A stretch of 64,000 nucleotides of DNA from the NCBI RefSeq assembly GCF_037949285.1, contig NZ_CP149926.1, forward strand, positions 2,087,501 through 2,151,500, given 5' to 3'. The position numbers and the translations under genes were made by a program. The stretch comes from Thioclava sp. GXIMD4216 (GTDB lineage: Bacteria > Pseudomonadota > Alphaproteobacteria > Rhodobacterales > Rhodobacteraceae). Under the pieces are notes generated by a model. It saw only the letters and a program-made list of their open reading frames with translations. It had not been told where the DNA came from and made no database searches. Position 1 is the stretch's first letter. Each line of letters opens with the position of its first letter. Below are positions 1 to 9,063 of the stretch, in pieces.

Positions 1-1
1 C

Positions 2-1462
2 GCCGGTAAATCGGGCCGTTTTGCCGATATCTACAATCCGGCAACGGGCGAGATTCAGGCGAAAGTCGCGCTGGCAACGGTTGAAGAAGTGCAGTCGGCC
101 ATCGCCAAAGCAGCCGAAGCACAGGTGAAATGGGCGGCCACCAACCCCCAGCGCCGCGCCCGCGTCATGATGAAATTCGCCGCGCTCATCAACGAGCATA
201 TGGAAGAGCTGGCAGAGCTGGTCTCGCGCGAGCACGGCAAGACCATCCCCGATGCGCGTGGCGACGTCCAGCGTGGTCTGGAAGTGGTCGAGGTCTGCCA
301 GGGCGGCCCGTCGCTTCTGAAAGGCGAATATACCGATAACGCCGGTCCGGGTATCGATCTTTACTCCATGCGTCAGGCGCTGGGTGTTGTGGCAGGCATC
401 ACGCCCTTCAACTTCCCCGCGATGATCCCGCTGTGGAAAATGGCGCCCGCACTGACCTGCGGTAACGCGATGATCCTCAAGCCGTCCGAGCGCTGCCCCT
501 CGACCTCGTTCCGTCTGGCGGAACTCCTGAAAGAAGCTGGCCTGCCCGATGGCGTGCTGCAGATCGTCAATGGCGACAAGGTGGCCGTGGATGCGATCCT
601 GGATGACGAAGTGATCCAGGCTGTGGGCTTTGTCGGCTCGACCCCGATCGCGCAATATATCTATGGCCGCGCCACCACCAACGGCAAGCGCGCGCAATGC
701 TTCGGCGGTGCGAAAAACCATATGATCATCATGCCCGATGCCGATATGGACAAGGCCGCAGACGCGCTGATCGGCGCAGGCTACGGTGCGGCAGGCGAAC
801 GCTGCATGGCGATTTCTGTCGCGGTTCCGGTGGGCGAAGGCACTGCCGAGAAGCTGATCGAGCGCCTCGTGCCGAAGATCGAAAAGCTGAAAATCGGGCC
901 GTATACCGCAGGCGAGGATATCGACTATGGTCCGGTCATCACCAAAGCCGCGCAAGAGCGTATCCTTGGCCTGATCGACAAGGGCGTGGAAGAAGGCGCG
1001 ACGCTGGTGACCGATGGTCGCGGCTTCAAGCTGCAAGGCTATGAGAACGGCTTCTATGTCGGCCCGACCCTTTTCGACAATGTCGAGCCGAACATGGAGA
1101 TCTACAAGCAGGAGATCTTCGGGCCGGTTCTGTCGATGGTGCGCGCATCGTCCTATGAGGACGCGCTGGCACTGGTCATCGAAAACGAATATGGCAACGG
1201 CACCGCGATCTACACAGCCGATGGCGATGTGGCGCGCGATTTCGCAAGCCGTGTGAATGTGGGCATGGTCGGCATCAACTTCCCGATCCCCGTTCCGCTG
1301 TCCTATTACACCTTCGGCGGCTGGAAGAAATCGGCCTTTGGCGACCTGAACCAATATGGTCCGGATGCCTTCCGCTTCTACACCAAAACCAAAACCGTCA
1401 CCGCCCGCTGGTTCTCCGGCATCAAGGACGGCGCGTCGCTGAACTTCAAGGCGATGGACTAA
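2..1462 (+). CDS. mmsA: Methylmalonate-semialdehyde dehydrogenase (acylating), 5' end outside window
   Basis: CoA-dependent aldehyde dehydrogenase that oxidises methylmalonate semialdehyde (and malonate semialdehyde) to propionyl-CoA (acetyl-CoA) in valine degradation. The reading frame is open from base 2, and the first internal ATG at 89 lies well inside the fold, so the true start is upstream of the window. The visible 486 residues contain the NAD-fold segment GFVGSTPIAQYI, and the catalytic cysteine codon is at 803-805 within AAGERCMAI, the signature of the MMSDH branch of the ALDH family. The C-terminal bridging segment is complete and the usual length is near 500 residues. The hydrolase and HIBCH-like genes that follow fit a valine catabolic block. 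Confidence 0.95.
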   Translation, partial: AGKSGRFADIYNPATGEIQAKVALATVEEVQSAIAKAAEAQVKWAATNPQRRARVMMKFAALINEHMEELAELVSREHGKTIPDARGDVQRGLEVVEVCQGGPSLLKGEYTDNAGPGIDLYSMRQALGVVAGITPFNFPAMIPLWKMAPALTCGNAMILKPSERCPSTSFRLAELLKEAGLPDGVLQIVNGDKVAVDAILDDEVIQAVGFVGSTPIAQYIYGRATTNGKRAQCFGGAKNHMIIMPDADMDKAADALIGAGYGAAGERCMAISVAVPVGEGTAEKLIERLVPKIEKLKIGPYTAGEDIDYGPVITKAAQERILGLIDKGVEEGATLVTDGRGFKLQGYENGFYVGPTLFDNVEPNMEIYKQEIFGPVLSMVRASSYEDALALVIENEYGNGTAIYTADGDVARDFASRVNVGMVGINFPIPVPLSYYTFGGWKKSAFGDLNQYGPDAFRFYTKTKTVTARWFSGIKDGASLNFKAMD

Positions 1463-1494
1463 CGCTCCCTGTCGGGGCCTTCCTCCCCGATACG

Positions 1495-1524
1495 AAAGCC
1501 GCTCCCTCGGGGGCGGCTTTTTCT
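1495..1524 (+). terminator. Rho-independent terminator after mmsA
   Basis: Arms AAAGCCGC (1495-1502) and GCGGCTTT (1513-1520) enclose a 10-nt loop and are followed by a run of T with one C. The hairpin sits 32 bases after the mmsA stop and separates it from the hydrolase gene. Confidence 0.8.
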
Positions 1525-1579
1525 CTTTGCGGAACAGCTTGGGTCATGACGTGGTTGGGACGGTAAAAGGAGCTTTCAG

Positions 1580-2386
1580 ATGTTCGATACCTCCCGCCCC
1601 ACCGCCACCTTCCCCGAGCCGATCCGGCAGGATGTGGATGGCATTCCCGTTCTGGCCCAGCCCCCTGCGGGCGAACTCCGCGGGATCTGGCTGCATGTGC
1701 CGGCCTATGAGCTCTCTAAGGAAGAGGCTCTGCCTGTTTTGCAGCGCGCGGCCCGTCTGGGCTATCTGGGCGTCAGCTTCGACCCGTGGATGATGGGCGC
1801 GCGCACCATCCCCGAAGATACCGATAACGCTACCCGCCGCGCCCGCATCTTCGCCAATTTCCGGCGCAACTTCTGGCCGATCCTCGGGCAGACCGCGATA
1901 GAGGTGCCCCGCGTCCTCGATTGGGCCGAGGCGGAATTCGACATCCATGCCCCCGTCACCATGTCGGGCCATTCGATGGGCGGCGATATCGGCGTGGTGG
2001 CCATGGGCCTCGACAAGCGCATCACCAAACTGGCGGCCGTGGTCGGCACCCCCGACTGGACCCGCCCCGCCGCCCGTGATCTGGAGACCCAGACCCACTT
2101 CATGGACCTTGGTCAGGCTGACTGGCATGCACGGTTTTTCCATGATGCGCTGGACCCGATGACCCATCCCGAACGCTATGCCCACGGTCCGCGCATCGCC
2201 TTCATTCTGGGGGGCGAGGATGAGCATGTCCCCCGCAACGGAGCCGAGCGTTTCCGCACCGATCTGATCGAGCGTTACGGGCTGGACAGCATCACGATCA
2301 CCTATCTCGCGGGCAAGACCCATATGGATTTCATGGAGTACGACCTCTGGTGGGACGAGGCCGTTGCGCAACTTCAGGCACAATAG
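1580..2386 (+). CDS. Alpha/beta hydrolase family protein
   Basis: A 268-residue cytoplasmic protein of the alpha/beta hydrolase superfamily. The nucleophile elbow GHSMGG supplies the probable catalytic serine. A late acidic segment (GGEDEH) and a histidine in GKTHMDF are suitable acid and base partners. There is no signal peptide. The start at 1580 is preceded by an AAAGGAGC ribosome binding site. It lies between mmsA and a 3-hydroxyisobutyryl-CoA hydrolase-like gene, so a role as an esterase or thioesterase around branched-chain acyl catabolism is possible, but the substrate cannot be read from the sequence. Confidence 0.8.
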   Translation: MFDTSRPTATFPEPIRQDVDGIPVLAQPPAGELRGIWLHVPAYELSKEEALPVLQRAARLGYLGVSFDPWMMGARTIPEDTDNATRRARIFANFRRNFWPILGQTAIEVPRVLDWAEAEFDIHAPVTMSGHSMGGDIGVVAMGLDKRITKLAAVVGTPDWTRPAARDLETQTHFMDLGQADWHARFFHDALDPMTHPERYAHGPRIAFILGGEDEHVPRNGAERFRTDLIERYGLDSITITYLAGKTHMDFMEYDLWWDEAVAQLQAQ

Positions 2387-2441
2387 GCTTGCGGCGCCTT
2401 GCCGCCTGCCCCACCATCGCCGCAACCGAGGAGGACCCAGA

Positions 2442-3491
2442 ATGGACGACGTGCATATCCGCATCCAAGGCCGCGCAGGCCGGATCACGCTGACCCGCCC
2501 CAAGGCGCTGAACGCGCTGAGCCACCCGATGTGTCTGGCCATCGAGCGCGCTTTGGACGACTGGCGCGAGGACAGCTCGGTGGATCTGGTGATCCTTGAT
2601 GCCGAGGGCGAGCGGGCCTTTTGCGCCGGTGGCGATATCGCGGCTGTCTATCATGCAGGGCGCGCGGGCGATTACGCTCTGGGGCAGGCCTTCTGGCGCG
2701 ACGAATACCGGATGAATGACAAGCTTGCCCATTATCCCAAGCCGATCCTGTCCTTCATGCAGGGCTTCGTGATGGGCGGCGGCGTCGGGCTGGGCGGTCA
2801 TGTCCGCCACCGGATCATCGGCAAGACGACACAGGTTGCCATGCCTGAATGCGGTATCGGCCTTATTCCCGATGTCGGCGGCACATGGCGCCTTGCGCAG
2901 GCCCCCGGATATCTGGGCGAATATCTGGGCCTGACCGGTGCGCGTATGGGCCCTGCGGATGCGCTTTATGCAGGTTTTGCCGACAGGGTGATCGCCGAAG
3001 AGAACTGGCCGCATCTGATTGCCGCACTCTGTCAGTCCGGCACGGTGGATGCCCTGCCTGCGGGCGAGCTCCTGCCCGAGGGGCCTCTTTCCGCGGCCCG
3101 CACCGTGATCGACCGCTGTTTCGGGGCGGATGATCTGGCCGCCATCCTTGTGAATCTGGAAACGGCGGGCGACAGTTTCGCCCTTGAAACGCGACAGACG
3201 CTAGAGCGGAACTCGGCCCTGTCGATGGCGGCGACCCTGCGGCTTGTGCGTATGGGTCGCGAGGCCCGCGACATCCGCGAGGCGCTGTCGAACGAGTTCC
3301 GCTTCACCGCCCGTGCCTGCGAATCCGCCGAGTTTCTGGAAGGGGTGCGCGCCCAGATCATCGACAAGGACCGCAAACCGGTCTGGCGGTTCGCATCCGG
3401 CGCGGATATGCAGGCGCGGGTGGATGCCCTTCTTGCCCCCTTGCCAGAAGATCTGGCTATCAATTTCGGCGCACAGGCCTGCCCAGCTTAA
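2442..3491 (+). CDS. 3-hydroxyisobutyryl-CoA hydrolase / enoyl-CoA hydratase family
   Basis: A crotonase-fold protein of 349 residues. The oxyanion-hole segments FCAGGDI and MGGGVGLGGH, followed by PECGIGLIPDVGG with its conserved glutamate and aspartate, are typical of the HIBCH branch, which hydrolyses 3-hydroxyisobutyryl-CoA in valine degradation. The length also fits HIBCH (about 350) rather than the shorter enoyl-CoA hydratases (about 260). The ATG at 2442 is chosen because GAGGAGGAC lies just upstream; an in-frame extension to 2364 overlaps the previous gene. Together with mmsA it suggests a valine pathway locus. Confidence 0.88.
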   Translation: MDDVHIRIQGRAGRITLTRPKALNALSHPMCLAIERALDDWREDSSVDLVILDAEGERAFCAGGDIAAVYHAGRAGDYALGQAFWRDEYRMNDKLAHYPKPILSFMQGFVMGGGVGLGGHVRHRIIGKTTQVAMPECGIGLIPDVGGTWRLAQAPGYLGEYLGLTGARMGPADALYAGFADRVIAEENWPHLIAALCQSGTVDALPAGELLPEGPLSAARTVIDRCFGADDLAAILVNLETAGDSFALETRQTLERNSALSMAATLRLVRMGREARDIREALSNEFRFTARACESAEFLEGVRAQIIDKDRKPVWRFASGADMQARVDALLAPLPEDLAINFGAQACPA

Positions 3492-3599
3492 GCAAAGCTG
3501 AAAAGTTCCGTCTACACAAAAAAGTTTTTCTTTTAAAAACAGCGATCAAAAGCGGTTAGCAGTTCGTTTAAAGGACATATGACTACAAAGGAGCAGTTC

Positions 3600-3977
3600 A
3601 TGAAACGCCTACTTATGTCCGCATCGATTGCCTTGGTTACCCTTTCGGGAGCTGCATTCGCCGATCAAGGTCACAACACAAACGGCTGCGCGCCGGGCCA
3701 GAAATGTCAGGCCTCGCAGAGCCAGAAGTCGGACAATCATGGCAAGGCCGTCTCGGCTCAGGCCAGCTCGAAAAAAGCGGCCCCGCAACAGCAGGTCAGC
3801 GCAAAACATAGCGCCCCGGGCCGTGCGCCGAGCGCCGCCCAGCTCAAACGCCTGCCCGCACCGCCGAAAGGTCAGGAATACCGCATCGTGAACGAGCGCG
3901 TCGTGCGCGTCGATACCGATACGCTGAAAACCGTGGCCGTGATCGGCCTCGTCAGCGCCCTGCTGAGCAACAAGTAA
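3600..3977 (+). CDS. Small secreted RcnB-like protein (first of three)
   Basis: A 125-residue protein with a clear Sec signal peptide ending near GAAFADQ, a lysine/glutamine-rich middle and a C-terminal piece GQEYRIVNERVVRVD followed by a short hydrophobic tail (VIGLVSALLSN). The YR...VxRVD pattern resembles the C-terminus of RcnB-family (PF11776) periplasmic proteins; RcnB itself affects nickel/cobalt homeostasis in E. coli. The start at 3600 is preferred over 3579 because AAAGGAG at 3587-3593 is correctly spaced and the signal peptide begins there. Two similar genes follow. The metal link is inference from the family only. Confidence 0.65.
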   Translation: MKRLLMSASIALVTLSGAAFADQGHNTNGCAPGQKCQASQSQKSDNHGKAVSAQASSKKAAPQQQVSAKHSAPGRAPSAAQLKRLPAPPKGQEYRIVNERVVRVDTDTLKTVAVIGLVSALLSNK

Positions 3978-3997
3978 TCGCTCGCATATCCCGTTGA

Positions 3998-4031
3998 AGG
4001 CCGGACATTTTCCAATGTCCGGCCTTTTTCC
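3998..4031 (+). terminator. Strong rho-independent terminator
   Basis: A twelve-base perfect stem, AGGCCGGACATT paired with AATGTCCGGCCT around a TTCC loop, is followed by TTTTTCC. It ends the transcript of the first RcnB-like gene, so the second must have its own promoter. Confidence 0.9.
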
Positions 4032-4136
4032 GCCAAGGCGCTCGGGCCTTGGGCAATAAACCGCGCAGGCTAAATTCCGCTTCTGGAACTTCTTCCCCGC
4101 CATGCGCATTTCTTACTCAAATCGAAGGAGTAAGTC

Positions 4137-4559
4137 ATGAATAAGACCATGAAAAATTCGCTCATTCTCGCAACGACCCTGTCGCTCGCCCCTCTGGTCG
4201 CACTGGCGGATCCGCCGTGGCAGAAAGGCGACCACAAAGGCATGCCGCCGGGCATTGCGAAAAAGGTGGATGACCATCATCGCGGTGATAACGAGAAGGT
4301 CATCGTCATCGACCGCCGTGATGACCACCGCGACGACCGCCGTGTCGAAGAGCGTAGGGTCGATGATCATCGCTTCCCCAGCCATGAGTGGCGCCGTGGC
4401 GAGCGGATCGACCGTGACTATGTTGTGATCCGCGATCCGGGTCGTTATGGTCTCGACCCGCACTATACCTATTATCGCAGCTATGATCACGTCTATCGCG
4501 TCGATAAGACCGGTCAGATGCTGGCACTGATCGGTGCGGTAAATGCCATTCTGAACTAA
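4137..4559 (+). CDS. Small secreted RcnB-like protein (second of three)
   Basis: A 140-residue protein with a signal peptide (cleavage near ALADP), a His/Asp/Arg-rich central part (repeated DDHR-like runs) and a C-terminal YYRSYDHVYRVD segment followed by LIGAVNAILN. This end closely parallels the first paralogue (VIGLVSALLSN). The PPGIAKK segment after the signal peptide is also typical of RcnB-like proteins. A consensus AAGGAG lies at 4125-4130. The abundant His and Asp could bind metal ions, but this is inference. The third gene follows after 11 bases and is likely co-transcribed. Confidence 0.65.
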   Translation: MNKTMKNSLILATTLSLAPLVALADPPWQKGDHKGMPPGIAKKVDDHHRGDNEKVIVIDRRDDHRDDRRVEERRVDDHRFPSHEWRRGERIDRDYVVIRDPGRYGLDPHYTYYRSYDHVYRVDKTGQMLALIGAVNAILN

Positions 4560-4570
4560 TCGGAGACCGA

Positions 4571-5032
4571 ATGTCCGGTTTTACACCTTCTCTGATCCGC
4601 ACCCTCGGCGTCACCGCCGGGGGTGTTTTGTTGATATCGCTCGGCCTCTCGGCCCCCGCGACCGCACAAACGGTCCTGCGCGGCGGCAATGCCATCAACG
4701 CGCCCAGCAATCGCGAGGGTGCCGCCCTTGTGGCGCAGCAACCCGAAAGCGAACGCGATTGCAAAACGCTCTCTACCGGCTCGACATTCTGCCGCGTGCC
4801 TGGCACGCAGGGCGTGCGCGGGCGCTGGGTATTACAGGCACAAAAGGCTCCGGAATTTGCGGTCGGGGACGATTTTCCGATCTATCAACATTCCATGCTG
4901 ATGGATCTGCGCCGGTATGACCTTCCCAATGTGGATGGCGATTGGCGCTATTATAAGGTGGGCCGGCATATCTACCGCGTCGATGCCCGCACAAAGAAAG
5001 TGCTTTCAGTGGTGGAAGGCAGCTTCCGTTAG
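4571..5032 (+). CDS. Secreted RcnB-like protein (third of three)
   Basis: A 153-residue protein with an N-terminal signal segment (about residues 10-34, ending ATAQT). It has a cysteine pair in the middle (RDCKTL and TFCRVP, about 12 apart) and a C-terminal YYKVGRHIYRVDARTKKV segment matching the RcnB-like pattern of its two neighbours. It begins 11 bases after the second paralogue and is probably in the same operon. The divergent first half suggests a different partner or ligand. Function unknown. Confidence 0.55.
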   Translation: MSGFTPSLIRTLGVTAGGVLLISLGLSAPATAQTVLRGGNAINAPSNREGAALVAQQPESERDCKTLSTGSTFCRVPGTQGVRGRWVLQAQKAPEFAVGDDFPIYQHSMLMDLRRYDLPNVDGDWRYYKVGRHIYRVDARTKKVLSVVEGSFR

Positions 5033-5060
5033 GGGCGCGGCGGCCCGAACCGCCCGCCGA

Positions 5061-5465
5061 CTATCCCTGCGTCTTCCGCCCTATCGGTCCGAGATCGGTA
5101 TCATGGAACCCTGCCCGCCGCTTCAGACCAAACCCCAAGGCGCGGTCGATACCGGCATGCGCCATAACCACAAACCCCGCCGCCACCATCCAAGGCGTCG
5201 CGATATCACTGCCCCAACCCATTGCGCCAAGAGCGGCAATCCCAAGCCCGAAGCCGTAGATATGGCACAGATTATAGGTGATCGCCCCCGTGGCCGGTCC
5301 GAACAGATAGCCCGCAAAGGACAGATCGGGCGCAAGAAACAACACGACCCATACCCACCACGGCCAGCCGGGGTCCAGCACATAGGCCAGATAGATCCCC
5401 GCGATCGCAACCGTCAGCCCTTCAAGGCGACGCCACATGCGGTCCTGTGCCTGATCCGCACTCAT
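5061..5465 (-). CDS. DUF4260 small membrane protein
   Basis: A 134-residue inner-membrane protein with three or four hydrophobic segments. It has the DUF4260 hallmarks [12 protein letters not shown], the YNLCH segment, [14 protein letters not shown] and a C-terminal F.DTDLGPIG. No biochemical role is established for the family. Its ATG overlaps the uvrA stop by four bases (ATGA), so translation is probably coupled to uvrA and the gene may be transcribed from the SOS-controlled uvrA promoter. It faces the third RcnB-like gene tail to tail. Confidence 0.8.
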   Translation of the reverse strand: MSADQAQDRMWRRLEGLTVAIAGIYLAYVLDPGWPWWVWVVLFLAPDLSFAGYLFGPATGAITYNLCHIYGFGLGIAALGAMGWGSDIATPWMVAAGFVVMAHAGIDRALGFGLKRRAGFHDTDLGPIGRKTQG

Positions 5466-8317
5466 TCGGCAGCCACTTTCAGCCCCAGCATCGGCGCGAG
5501 ATAGCGCCCCGTATGGCTGCGCGGCTCGGCGGCCACGTCTTCGGGCGTGCCCACGGCCACGATCTCGCCACCGCCATCGCCACCCTCGGGGCCGATATCG
5601 ATCAACCAGTCGGCGGTCTTGATGACATCAAGGTTATGCTCGATCACCACCACCGTATTGCCTTGGTTCACCAATTCGTGCAGCACTTCCAATAGCTTGC
5701 GCACATCCTCGAAATGCAGACCGGTGGTCGGCTCGTCCAGGATATAGAGGGTGCGGCCCGTGGACCGCCGCGAGAGTTCCTTCGACAGTTTCACCCGCTG
5801 CGCCTCGCCGCCCGAAAGCGTCGTGGCCTGCTGGCCCACCTTGATATAGCCAAGGCCGACCTCCATCAGCGCATCCATCTTCTCGCGGATCGAGGGCACC
5901 GCCTTGAAGAATTCCTGCGCGTCTTCCACCGTCATATCCAGCACATCGGCAATCGACTTGCCCTTGTAGAGAACCTCCAGCGTCTCGCGGTTATAGCGCT
6001 TGCCGTGGCAGGTCTCGCATTCGACATAGACATCCGGCAGGAAGTGCATCTCGATCTTGATGACACCATCGCCCTGACAGGCCTCGCAGCGCCCGCCCTT
6101 CACGTTGAAGGAGAACCGCCCCGGTTTATAGCCGCGCGCCTGCGCCTCGGGGAGCCCCGCAAACCAGTCGCGGATCGGGGTGAACGCGCCGGTATAGGTG
6201 GCGGGGTTCGAGCGCGGCGTGCGCCCGATGGGACGCTGGTCGATATCGATGACCTTATCCAGATGCTCAAGCCCCTTGATCGTCTCACAGGGCGCGGGCG
6301 TCTGTTTCGCGCCATTGAGCCGCATGGAGGCGGTCTTGAACAGTGTCTCTAGCGTCAGGGTCGATTTCCCGCCCCCCGACACGCCCGTCACACAGACGAA
6401 CTTGCCCAAGGGAAACTCGGCGGTGACATTCTTGAGATTGTTACCCGTGGCCTTGACCACAGTGACCTTCTTGCCATTGCCCTTGCGGCGGGTCTCGGGC
6501 ACCGAAATCTCGCGTTTGCCCGACAGATATTGCCCCGTGATCGAGGCGGGATCAGCCGCCAGTTCCTCGGGCGTGCCATGCGCCACCACGCGGCCACCAT
6601 GCACACCGGCTCCGGGACCGATATCGAAGACGTAATCGGCATGGCGGATGGCATCCTCGTCATGTTCCACCACCAGAACCGAATTCCCCTGATCGCGCAG
6701 GTTCTTCAGCGTGGTCAGCAAGCGGTCATTATCGCGCTGATGCAACCCGATCGAGGGTTCATCCAACACGTAAAGCACCCCCGTCAACCCCGAGCCGATT
6801 TGGCTGGCCAGACGGATGCGCTGGCTTTCCCCGCCCGAGAGCGTGCCCGCCGCGCGGGAAAGCGTCAGGTAATCAAGGCCGACATTGACCAGAAAGCCCA
6901 GACGCTCGCGGATTTCCTTCAGGATCGCCTTGGCGATCTCATTCTTCTGATGGCTCAGCTGGCTGGGCACGGTATCGACCCATGCAAAGGCATCCTTGAT
7001 CGACATCTCGACCACCTGCCCCACATGCAAACCCGCAATCTTCACGGCCAAGGCTTCGGGCTTCAGACGGTAGCCATGGCAGGCCCCGCAGGGACGGGTG
7101 TTCTGGTAACGCTCCATCTCCTCGCGCGACCAAGCGCTTTCGGTCTCGCGCCAGCGGCGTTCAAGATTGGGGATGATGCCCTCGAAAGTACGCTCGACCT
7201 GATAGACGCGCCCGCCCTCATCGAAACGGAAGGGGATCTCATCCTTGCCAGACCCACGCAGGAACAGGTCCTGAATCTTCTTCGGCAGATCCTTCCACGG
7301 GGCCTTCTTGTCGAAGCCATAATGTTTCGACAGCGCGTTGATGGTCTGGGTCACATAGGGGCTTTTGGTCTTGGCCCAAGGCGCAAGCGCGCCGCCTGCA
7401 ATCGACAGCGACTGATCCGGCACCACCAGACGGTCGTCAAAGAACATCTCGACGCCCAAGCCGTCACAGACCGGACAGGCCCCGAAGGGCGCGTTGAAGG
7501 AAAACAGACGCGGCTCGATCTCGGGGATGGTGAAACCCGACACCGGACAGGCGAATTTCTCGGAAAATGTGATGCGCTCGCCCTCGCCCTCACGCGGCGC
7601 GGTTTCCAGAATGGCAATCCCATCGGCCAGATCCAGAGCGGTGCGGAAACTATCGGCCAGACGGGTCTCCATGCCCTCACGCACTACGATCCGGTCCACC
7701 ACCACATCGATATTATGGCGGAATTTCTTGTCCAGAACGGGCGGCTCTTCCAGCTCATAGAACTCGCCATTGACCTTCACACGCTGGAAGCCCTGTTTGC
7801 GCAGCTCAAGGAATTCTTTCTTATATTCGCCCTTCCGGTCACGTACGATGGGCGCCAGAAGATAGCCGCGCGTGCCCTCTTCCATCGCCATCGTGCGGTC
7901 CACCATATCCTGCACCTGCTGCGCCTCGATGGGTTTGCCGGTGGCGGGGCTATAGGGGGTGCCGGCGCGGGCAAAAAGCAGCCGCATATAGTCGTAGATC
8001 TCGGTCACCGTGCCCACGGTCGAGCGCGGGTTCTTCGAGGTGGTCTTTTGTTCAATCGAAATCGCGGGGCTTAGGCCCGAGATATGATCCACATCGGGTT
8101 TCCCCATCATATCAAGGAATTGCCGCGCATAGGCCGAGAGGCTTTCGACATAGCGCCGCTGCCCTTCAGCATAGATCGTATCAAAGGCCAAAGACGATTT
8201 CCCCGAGCCCGAAAGACCGGTGATCACCACGAACTGGTCCCGCGGAATATCCAGATCGACATTCTTCAGGTTATGTTCCCGTGCGCCACGGATTTCGATG
8301 GTTTTCAACTCGGGCAT
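5462..8317 (-). CDS. uvrA: Excinuclease ABC subunit A
   Basis: DNA-damage recognition ATPase of nucleotide excision repair, which works with UvrB and loads it at lesions. The 951-residue protein has two ABC modules with Walker A motifs GLSGSGKSS (near the N-terminus) and GVSGGGKST (second half). It has two ABC signature regions ([18 protein letters not shown]) and zinc-binding cysteine pairs (CPVCDG, CGACHG, CEACQG, CETCHG). The start at 8317 ([12 protein letters not shown]) is chosen because GGAGGTCC precedes it and family members begin here; the open frame extends further upstream only by chance. An SOS box 67 bases upstream predicts LexA control. Confidence 0.98.
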   Translation of the reverse strand: MPELKTIEIRGAREHNLKNVDLDIPRDQFVVITGLSGSGKSSLAFDTIYAEGQRRYVESLSAYARQFLDMMGKPDVDHISGLSPAISIEQKTTSKNPRSTVGTVTEIYDYMRLLFARAGTPYSPATGKPIEAQQVQDMVDRTMAMEEGTRGYLLAPIVRDRKGEYKKEFLELRKQGFQRVKVNGEFYELEEPPVLDKKFRHNIDVVVDRIVVREGMETRLADSFRTALDLADGIAILETAPREGEGERITFSEKFACPVSGFTIPEIEPRLFSFNAPFGACPVCDGLGVEMFFDDRLVVPDQSLSIAGGALAPWAKTKSPYVTQTINALSKHYGFDKKAPWKDLPKKIQDLFLRGSGKDEIPFRFDEGGRVYQVERTFEGIIPNLERRWRETESAWSREEMERYQNTRPCGACHGYRLKPEALAVKIAGLHVGQVVEMSIKDAFAWVDTVPSQLSHQKNEIAKAILKEIRERLGFLVNVGLDYLTLSRAAGTLSGGESQRIRLASQIGSGLTGVLYVLDEPSIGLHQRDNDRLLTTLKNLRDQGNSVLVVEHDEDAIRHADYVFDIGPGAGVHGGRVVAHGTPEELAADPASITGQYLSGKREISVPETRRKGNGKKVTVVKATGNNLKNVTAEFPLGKFVCVTGVSGGGKSTLTLETLFKTASMRLNGAKQTPAPCETIKGLEHLDKVIDIDQRPIGRTPRSNPATYTGAFTPIRDWFAGLPEAQARGYKPGRFSFNVKGGRCEACQGDGVIKIEMHFLPDVYVECETCHGKRYNRETLEVLYKGKSIADVLDMTVEDAQEFFKAVPSIREKMDALMEVGLGYIKVGQQATTLSGGEAQRVKLSKELSRRSTGRTLYILDEPTTGLHFEDVRKLLEVLHELVNQGNTVVVIEHNLDVIKTADWLIDIGPEGGDGGGEIVAVGTPEDVAAEPRSHTGRYLAPMLGLKVAAE

Positions 8318-8383
8318 TTGGACCTCCGCTAGCCTTGGTCCCATAGATAGGCGCAACTTCGGAAACTGCCAATGGCAATTCGT

Positions 8384-8398
8384 GAACAAAATACGAAC
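8384..8398 (-). promoter_or_regulatory. LexA (SOS) box upstream of uvrA
   Basis: On the minus strand the sequence reads GTTC, seven bases, GTTC. This is exactly the direct-repeat operator known for alphaproteobacterial LexA, and it differs from the palindromic CTGT-N8-ACAG of enterobacteria. It lies 67 bases upstream of the uvrA start, where a promoter would be expected. Confidence 0.85.
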
Positions 8399-8603
8399 AA
8401 TCACCTGCCCTCCTGTGCAATTTCGGGAAGATAGGACACATCGCCTGCGAATTGGGCGGCCCTACAGGAAAGACGCTGCGCGACGCGATCAATTTTCCAC
8501 CTATGCCTGATCCTGCCCCTTGCAAGGCCCAGCGGCTTGGCGGCATCACTGGCATCACTGTGCCCCACCGGAACGCGTGCGGGCCTCACCCAAGGAGCAT
8601 GAC

Positions 8604-8969
8604 ATGTTCGGTTTTCTGCGTCGCCGCGGCAGCGCTATCCCCAAAATCGAGGCCCGCGACGCAATAGAGCGGGTCCGCGCCGGAACGCTGGTTCTGATTG
8701 ATGTGCGCGAGGATGGCGAGGTGCGTCAGACCGGTCGCGCCAAGGGAGCCCTGCATATCCCTGTCGGATCGCTGCTGAAAAAGGCCCATCCCGATAGCGC
8801 CGAGTGTCTGCCGCAACTTGCCACCTGCCCGCCTGTGGCGCTGTATTGCGTGTCCGGCTCGCGCTCGGAAAACGCCGCCAAGATGTTGCAGCAGATGGGC
8901 TATCAGGAGGTCTTCAACATGGTCAGCCTCCGCTACTGGCAGGCCGCAGGCGGCGAGATCGAGGTCTGA
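8604..8969 (+). CDS. Rhodanese-like domain protein
   Basis: A 121-residue single-domain rhodanese. The CH2A-like segment LIDVRE (about residues 31-36) and the active-site loop CVSGSRS with the persulfide-forming Cys82 followed by a serine-rich loop and arginine are visible. The ATG at 8604 has AAGGAG nine bases upstream. The basic N-terminus (MFGFLRRRG) is short and not a clear export signal. It probably transfers sulfane sulfur in the cytoplasm; the acceptor is unknown. It converges on lpdA with a shared hairpin between. Confidence 0.85.
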   Translation: MFGFLRRRGSAIPKIEARDAIERVRAGTLVLIDVREDGEVRQTGRAKGALHIPVGSLLKKAHPDSAECLPQLATCPPVALYCVSGSRSENAAKMLQQMGYQEVFNMVSLRYWQAAGGEIEV

Positions 8970-9018
8970 CACCCGCAGCAGGCCCGCATATCGCCCGCCG
9001 ACCGCGTCCTGAAATGCA

Positions 9019-9042
9019 ACGCCCGCCTGAAAAGGCGGGCGT
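9019..9042. terminator. Bidirectional hairpin between convergent genes
   Basis: The stem ACGCCCGCCT / AGGCGGGCGT (10 bp, perfect) has a GAAA tetraloop and sits between the rhodanese gene and the 3' end of lpdA. There is no T-run, so it may act as a weak terminator or a 3'-end stabiliser. Confidence 0.6.
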
Positions 9043-9063
9043 GTCGGATCAAGGCTGTGGAAC

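Noticed and set aside
6530..8074. Long open frame (514 codons) on the plus strand opposite uvrA
   Set aside because: It is the mirror of a confident gene in high-GC DNA, where the antisense frame lacks stops; the translation is His/Arg/Gln-rich without domains.
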